Source: Leptolyngbya sp. FACHB-60
Lineage (GTDB): Bacteria; Cyanobacteriota; Cyanobacteriia; Phormidesmidales; Phormidesmidaceae
DNA length: 56,416 nucleotides
Direction of reading: 5' to 3'
Assembly: GCF_014695775.1 (NCBI RefSeq)
Contig: NZ_JACJOX010000034.1
Coordinates: 1-56,416 of the forward strand
The notes beneath the pieces are model-generated. The model did no database searches and was not told where the DNA came from. It saw only the letters and a list, made by a program, of their open reading frames with translations. The position numbers and the translations under genes were made by a program. Shown here piece after piece: positions 53,328 through 56,416 of the stretch (position 1 is its first letter; each line of letters begins with the position of its first letter).

Positions 53328-55058
53328 ATGGTTTCCCTGGTTGATTTCCCCTTGGTAGGCGCTCCTGCGGGGCGTCTGACGGTACAAACCACAACCATTG
53401 CCCCCGATTCAACCGCCCTGCGCTGCCTGGACTGGGATCGCGATCGCTTTGACATTGAGTTTGAGCTGCAAAACGGCACCACCTACAACTCGTTTTTGAT
53501 TGAAGGCGAGCAGACGGCGCTGATCGATACCTCCCACGGCAAGTTCAAAGACTTGTACCTGGATGCCTTGAAGGCGATCGTTGATCCCAAAAAAATTGAT
53601 TACCTGATCGTCAACCACACCGAGCCCGACCACAGCGGACTGATTGCCGACCTGTTAACCCTGGCTCCTCAAATCACGGTGGTGGCCTCTAAGGTGGCGA
53701 TTCAGTTCTTGCAGAGCCAGATCCACCGCTCCTTTGCGGCGCAGATGGTGAAAAGCGGCGATCGCCTGGATCTGGGCAACGACCACGAATTGGCGTTTAT
53801 CTCGGCCCCCAATCTGCACTGGCCCGACACCATGCTCACCTACGACAGCGGTACCCAGGTGCTCTACACCTGCGATGTGTTTGGCCTGCACTACTGCGAC
53901 GACACCCTCTACGACGAGACCCCCGCCCTGCTGGAAGCTGATTTTCAGCTTTACTACGACTGTTTGATGGGGCCAAATGCCCGCTCGGTGCTAGCTGCCC
54001 TCAAACGCCTTGAGCCGTTCCCAATTGGCCAAATCGCCACCGGCCACGGCCCCCTGCTGGGCCACCATATCAGCAATTGGATGGGGCGCTACCGCACCTG
54101 GAGCGAAGCCCAAACCAAGGGAGAACCCTTTGTGGCGGTCTTTTATGCCGGGGAGTACGGATACAGCGATCGCATTGCCCATGCCCTGGGCCAGGGGTTG
54201 ACTAAAACCGGCACCGCTGTAGAGCTGGTGGATCTGCTCGATACCGATATCCAGGCGGTGCGAGAACTGGTGACCACAGCGGCTGGTTTGGTTTTGGGTA
54301 TGCCGCCTCAAATCGTTGTTGGTCTAGAGCCCATCCTCAGCACCATTCTCGCGACCGTTCACCCTAAGCAGGCGATCGGGCTATTCGAAACTGGCGGCGG
54401 CCAAGACGAACCGATCTTTCCCCTGCGCAACCGATTTCAGGAACTGGGGCTGACTGCCGCCTTTGAACCCATTTTGATTAAAGCAGCTCCCACCAAAGTC
54501 ACTGACAAACTCTGCGAGGAAGCCGGTACCGACCTGGGCCAGTGGGTGAATCGCGAGCGCAGCGTGAAGCCCGGTCCATCTCTCGATGCAGGGCTGGATC
54601 AGGCACTGGGTCGACTCAGTACTGGACTCTATATCTTGACCACCCAAAAGGGCAATGTCAGCAGCGCCATGCTGGCCTCCTGGGTCATTCAAGCCAGCAT
54701 TCAGCCTCCCGGTATTGCGATCGCAGTAGCCAGAGACCGCGCCATTGAATCCCTTCTGCACAATGGCGACACCTTTGTGCTCAACGTGCTGGAAGCCGGC
54801 AACTACCAGCCTTTGATGCGACATTTTCTCAAGCGCTTTTCCCCTGGGGCCGATCGCTTCGAGGGCGTCGCCACCTACGCCGCCGCCAATGGCTCTCCGA
54901 TTTTGGCCGAATCTCTGGCCTACCTGGAATGTACCGTTACCCATCGGCTGGAAGCTGGTGACCACTGGGTCATCTACTGCACCGCCACGGTGGGTCGGGT
55001 GGCGAAACCCGATGGGCTGACGGCGGTGCACCACCGCAACACCAGCAATCACTACTAA
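53328..55058 (+). CDS. flv4: Flavodiiron protein Flv4
   Basis: 576 residues, a class C flavodiiron protein: a beta-lactamase-like diiron domain, a flavodoxin domain (about 265-400; AVFYAGEYGYSDRIAHAL) and a C-terminal flavin-reductase domain (about 420-575). Canonical ligands H97-x-E99-x-D101-H102 (NHTEPDHSGL) are kept. In cyanobacteria Flv4 works with Flv2 and Sll0218 in protecting photosystem II by accepting electrons under high light and low CO2. Gene order (Flv4, small membrane protein, Flv2) identifies it rather than Flv3. The downstream Flv2 is broken, so the heterodimer should be absent. Confidence 0.88.
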   Translation: MVSLVDFPLVGAPAGRLTVQTTTIAPDSTALRCLDWDRDRFDIEFELQNGTTYNSFLIEGEQTALIDTSHGKFKDLYLDALKAIVDPKKIDYLIVNHTEPDHSGLIADLLTLAPQITVVASKVAIQFLQSQIHRSFAAQMVKSGDRLDLGNDHELAFISAPNLHWPDTMLTYDSGTQVLYTCDVFGLHYCDDTLYDETPALLEADFQLYYDCLMGPNARSVLAALKRLEPFPIGQIATGHGPLLGHHISNWMGRYRTWSEAQTKGEPFVAVFYAGEYGYSDRIAHALGQGLTKTGTAVELVDLLDTDIQAVRELVTTAAGLVLGMPPQIVVGLEPILSTILATVHPKQAIGLFETGGGQDEPIFPLRNRFQELGLTAAFEPILIKAAPTKVTDKLCEEAGTDLGQWVNRERSVKPGPSLDAGLDQALGRLSTGLYILTTQKGNVSSAMLASWVIQASIQPPGIAIAVARDRAIESLLHNGDTFVLNVLEAGNYQPLMRHFLKRFSPGADRFEGVATYAAANGSPILAESLAYLECTVTHRLEAGDHWVIYCTATVGRVAKPDGLTAVHHRNTSNHY

Positions 55059-55122
55059 GGAAACTCGGCCTTATCTACGACCCGAGACATCCACTCTCTC
55101 ACCGATTCACTCACCCCTACCT

Positions 55123-55659
55123 TTGGCAATTCCTATGCAAAACCTTCCCCACTCTTCCCGCTGGGCTACCTGGTTCAATGGCAGCACCGTGGTTCGTATG
55201 CTTGAAACCGTTCAAGACGTGATTGTAATTTCGCTGTGCATTGGGCTGTTCAGCTTTATGGTGATGCAGCTGCGCGAGATGTTTCTCTCCCTGCTGCCAC
55301 CGCTCGATTTCCCCCATGTCACCTCTGACATTCTGTTTTTGCTGATTTTGGTCGAGCTGTTCCGGCTGCTGATTATCTATCTGCAAGAGCATCGGGTGTC
55401 GATCGGGGTTGCGGTCGAGGTGTCGATTGTGTCAGTGCTGCGAGAAATCATTGTCAGAGGAGTGCTCGAAACGCCTTGGATTCAAGTGCTGGCTAGCTGT
55501 CTGTTCCTCGTGGTGCTGGGTGGGTTGCTGGTCGTGCGGGCGTGGATTCCGCCCACCTTCGATGGCGTTGACCCGGAGCAGCAGGTGTCTCGCCGCCATC
55601 GCATTCGCTTTGCCAACGACATAAGCGCCGTGGCTGCCGCCCATGCCGAACCTGACTAA
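55123..55659 (+). CDS. Sll0218-like membrane protein of the flv4-flv2 operon
   Basis: 178 residues with four likely membrane helices (VIVISLCIGLFSFMVMQL; SDILFLLILVELFRLLIIYL; SIGVAVEVSIVSVLREIIV; WIQVLASCLFLVVLGGLLVV), a PsiE-like architecture. Its place between flv4 and flv2 marks it as the counterpart of Synechocystis Sll0218, a thylakoid protein that stabilises photosystem II complexes and supports the Flv pair. 64 bp separate it from flv4. It starts MQNLPHSSRW (an ATG 4 codons earlier is out of position or weak). Confidence 0.85.
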   Translation: MAIPMQNLPHSSRWATWFNGSTVVRMLETVQDVIVISLCIGLFSFMVMQLREMFLSLLPPLDFPHVTSDILFLLILVELFRLLIIYLQEHRVSIGVAVEVSIVSVLREIIVRGVLETPWIQVLASCLFLVVLGGLLVVRAWIPPTFDGVDPEQQVSRRHRIRFANDISAVAAAHAEPD

Positions 55660-55747
55660 TCATCAATCACCCTAGGCACAACAGGTTTTATCGCCTAATT
55701 GAGGCCTGTGCCCGCTTAACCTATGACCTTTCTTTGGCCTGCCTGCC

Positions 55748-56308
55748 ATGACTGTCTCTCTTTCTGTTCCACCATCCAGTCCAACCCCATCGCGCCCTAG
55801 AGATGTTCAAGTTGTTGATCTCGGGTTACAGTCTCAGGTTTTGCGATCGCGCACTTGGGAGCGACTCAAATTTGAAGTGGAGTATAGCCTCCGCCGTGGC
55901 ACAACCGCGAATTCCTACCTCCTTCGCGGCGACAAAGTAGCGGTCATTGACCCCCCGGGGGAATCGTTCACGGCCATCTATATAGAGGCACTAACCCAGC
56001 ATGTCGATGTCAGCACCATTGACACCATCATTGTCAGCCACGTCAACGCCAACCGCATCGCCACGCTGACTCGGTTGCGGCAACTGGCCCCCCAGTCTCA
56101 GATTGTGTGTTCAAGGCCTGCCGCGAACGCATTAAAGTCTTCCCTGGCCGATGCCGACGAAATTTTGCGCCCGGTCCGCTCCGGGGATACGCTGGATTTG
56201 GGTCAGGGGCATCGGCTGCAGTTTATCTCTGTGCCTACCCCTCGCTGGCCCGATGGGCTGTGTACCTACGACCCGGCCAGTCAAACCCTCTATAGCGATA
56301 AGTTATAG
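55748..56308 (+). pseudogene. flv2: Flavodiiron protein Flv2, truncated by IS630 insertion
   Basis: The N-terminal 186 residues of Flv2: the beta-lactamase-like domain only. The metal-binding segment reads SHVNANRIATL, with H98, N100, N102, R103 where Flv4 has H-x-E-x-D-H; loss of acidic ligands is characteristic of Flv2/Flv1 subunits. The frame reaches SQTLYSDKL and then meets TTATAG, after which the sequence is that of an IS630-type element. The flavodoxin and flavin-reductase domains (about 390 residues) are cut off. The operon's last gene is therefore inactivated, unless an intact copy of the 3' part functions elsewhere. Confidence 0.85.
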
Positions 56309-56416
56309 CTATGGCCAAGGTGATTAGGACGTAGCCTAAGCAAGGGAGTCTCATTGTAAGGAGTGAAATGGCCAAACCCTACAGCCTTGATTTGCGTCAG
56401 AAGGTCATCGACGCCA
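56306..56416 (+). mobile_element. IS630-family insertion sequence, right-edge partial, inserted in flv2
   Basis: The Flv2 frame ends at a TTATAG; from TAGCTATGGCCAAGG (56306) onward the sequence is not flv2 and leads to an IS630-type transposase ATG at 56368. The TA at the junction fits the family's TA target. The beginning TAGCTATGG is related in its first bases to the left-edge element (TAGCAATCC), but the rest differs, so it is a separate subtype. Confidence 0.75.
56368..56416 (+). CDS. IS630-family transposase, first 16 codons
   Basis: Starts ATG at 56368 with GGAGTG just upstream and reads MAKPYSLDLRQKVIDA before the window ends. PYSLDLRQKVI is shared with the left-edge transposase and with many IS630 transposases. 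The rest is outside the window. Confidence 0.8.
   Translation, partial: MAKPYSLDLRQKVIDA

Noticed and set aside
53328..55058. Flv3 or Flv1 instead of Flv4
   Set aside because: The Sll0218-like gene and the ligand-poor partner downstream define the flv4-flv2 operon; the Flv1/Flv3 genes lack that middle gene.

Overview
The window comes from a cyanobacterium, probably a filamentous one of the Leptolyngbya/Nodosilinea type. Frequent HIP1 octamers (GCGATCGC), a flv4-sll0218-flv2 photoprotection operon, a pheophorbide-a-oxygenase-like Rieske protein, DUF4912, DUF3082 and DUF1517-like proteins and a type V-K CRISPR-associated transposon all point that way. The genus is an inference; no rRNA or tRNA was recognised.

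Region 1 (1-29256) is most of a type V-K CRISPR-associated transposon (CAST) lying on the minus strand. Its left end is at about 29054-29256 and carries five TnsB-type repeats. It is followed leftwards by tnsB, tnsC and tniQ (29053-26044), about 24 kb of cargo, and cas12k (1601-246). The tracrRNA, CRISPR array and right end must lie left of the window. The machinery looks broken: an IS630-family insertion (1-248) cuts cas12k after codon 451 of about 640, and a single TAG codon removes an otherwise open 46-codon tail from TnsB.

The cargo is a defence island. It holds: (a) a beta-class adenine methyltransferase plus a DEAH helicase/PD-(D/E)XK restriction enzyme, with an unknown gene between them (1979-8883); (b) an AT-rich Cap4/DUF4297-like nuclease plus HerA ATPase (9323-12352); (c) an AddA/AddB-like helicase-nuclease pair (12353-18332); (d) a trypsin-NACHT-HEAT protein, a TIR remnant and a Trypco1-type protein (18954-23497); (e) an RNase III-fold protein, a ribbon-helix-helix regulator and three small unknown genes (23611-25917). 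Three large defence genes (mod, herA and the NACHT gene) each have a one-base frame break with the rest of the protein readable in the next frame. The chromosomal genes to the right show no such breaks, so either the island is decaying or these sites are phase-variable.

Region 2 (29257-53327) is ordinary chromosome: a DUF1517-like protein, a lipoprotein, a TPR protein, a cysteine desulfurase, a GAF-PAS-GAF-GGDEF diguanylate cyclase, the Rieske oxygenase, DUF2993 and DUF4912 proteins, ComB, a mercuric-reductase-like flavoprotein, RsmE, a Fur-family regulator, an FeS-type photolyase, SelO, phosphoglycerate mutase and a histidine kinase. It also holds dispersed palindromic repeats, including a perfect 42-bp palindrome.

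Region 3 (53328-56416) is the flv4-sll0218-flv2 operon. Flv2 is cut after about 186 codons by a second, different IS630-family element whose transposase start lies at the right edge. Two IS630 insertions therefore bracket the window, one breaking cas12k and one breaking flv2.
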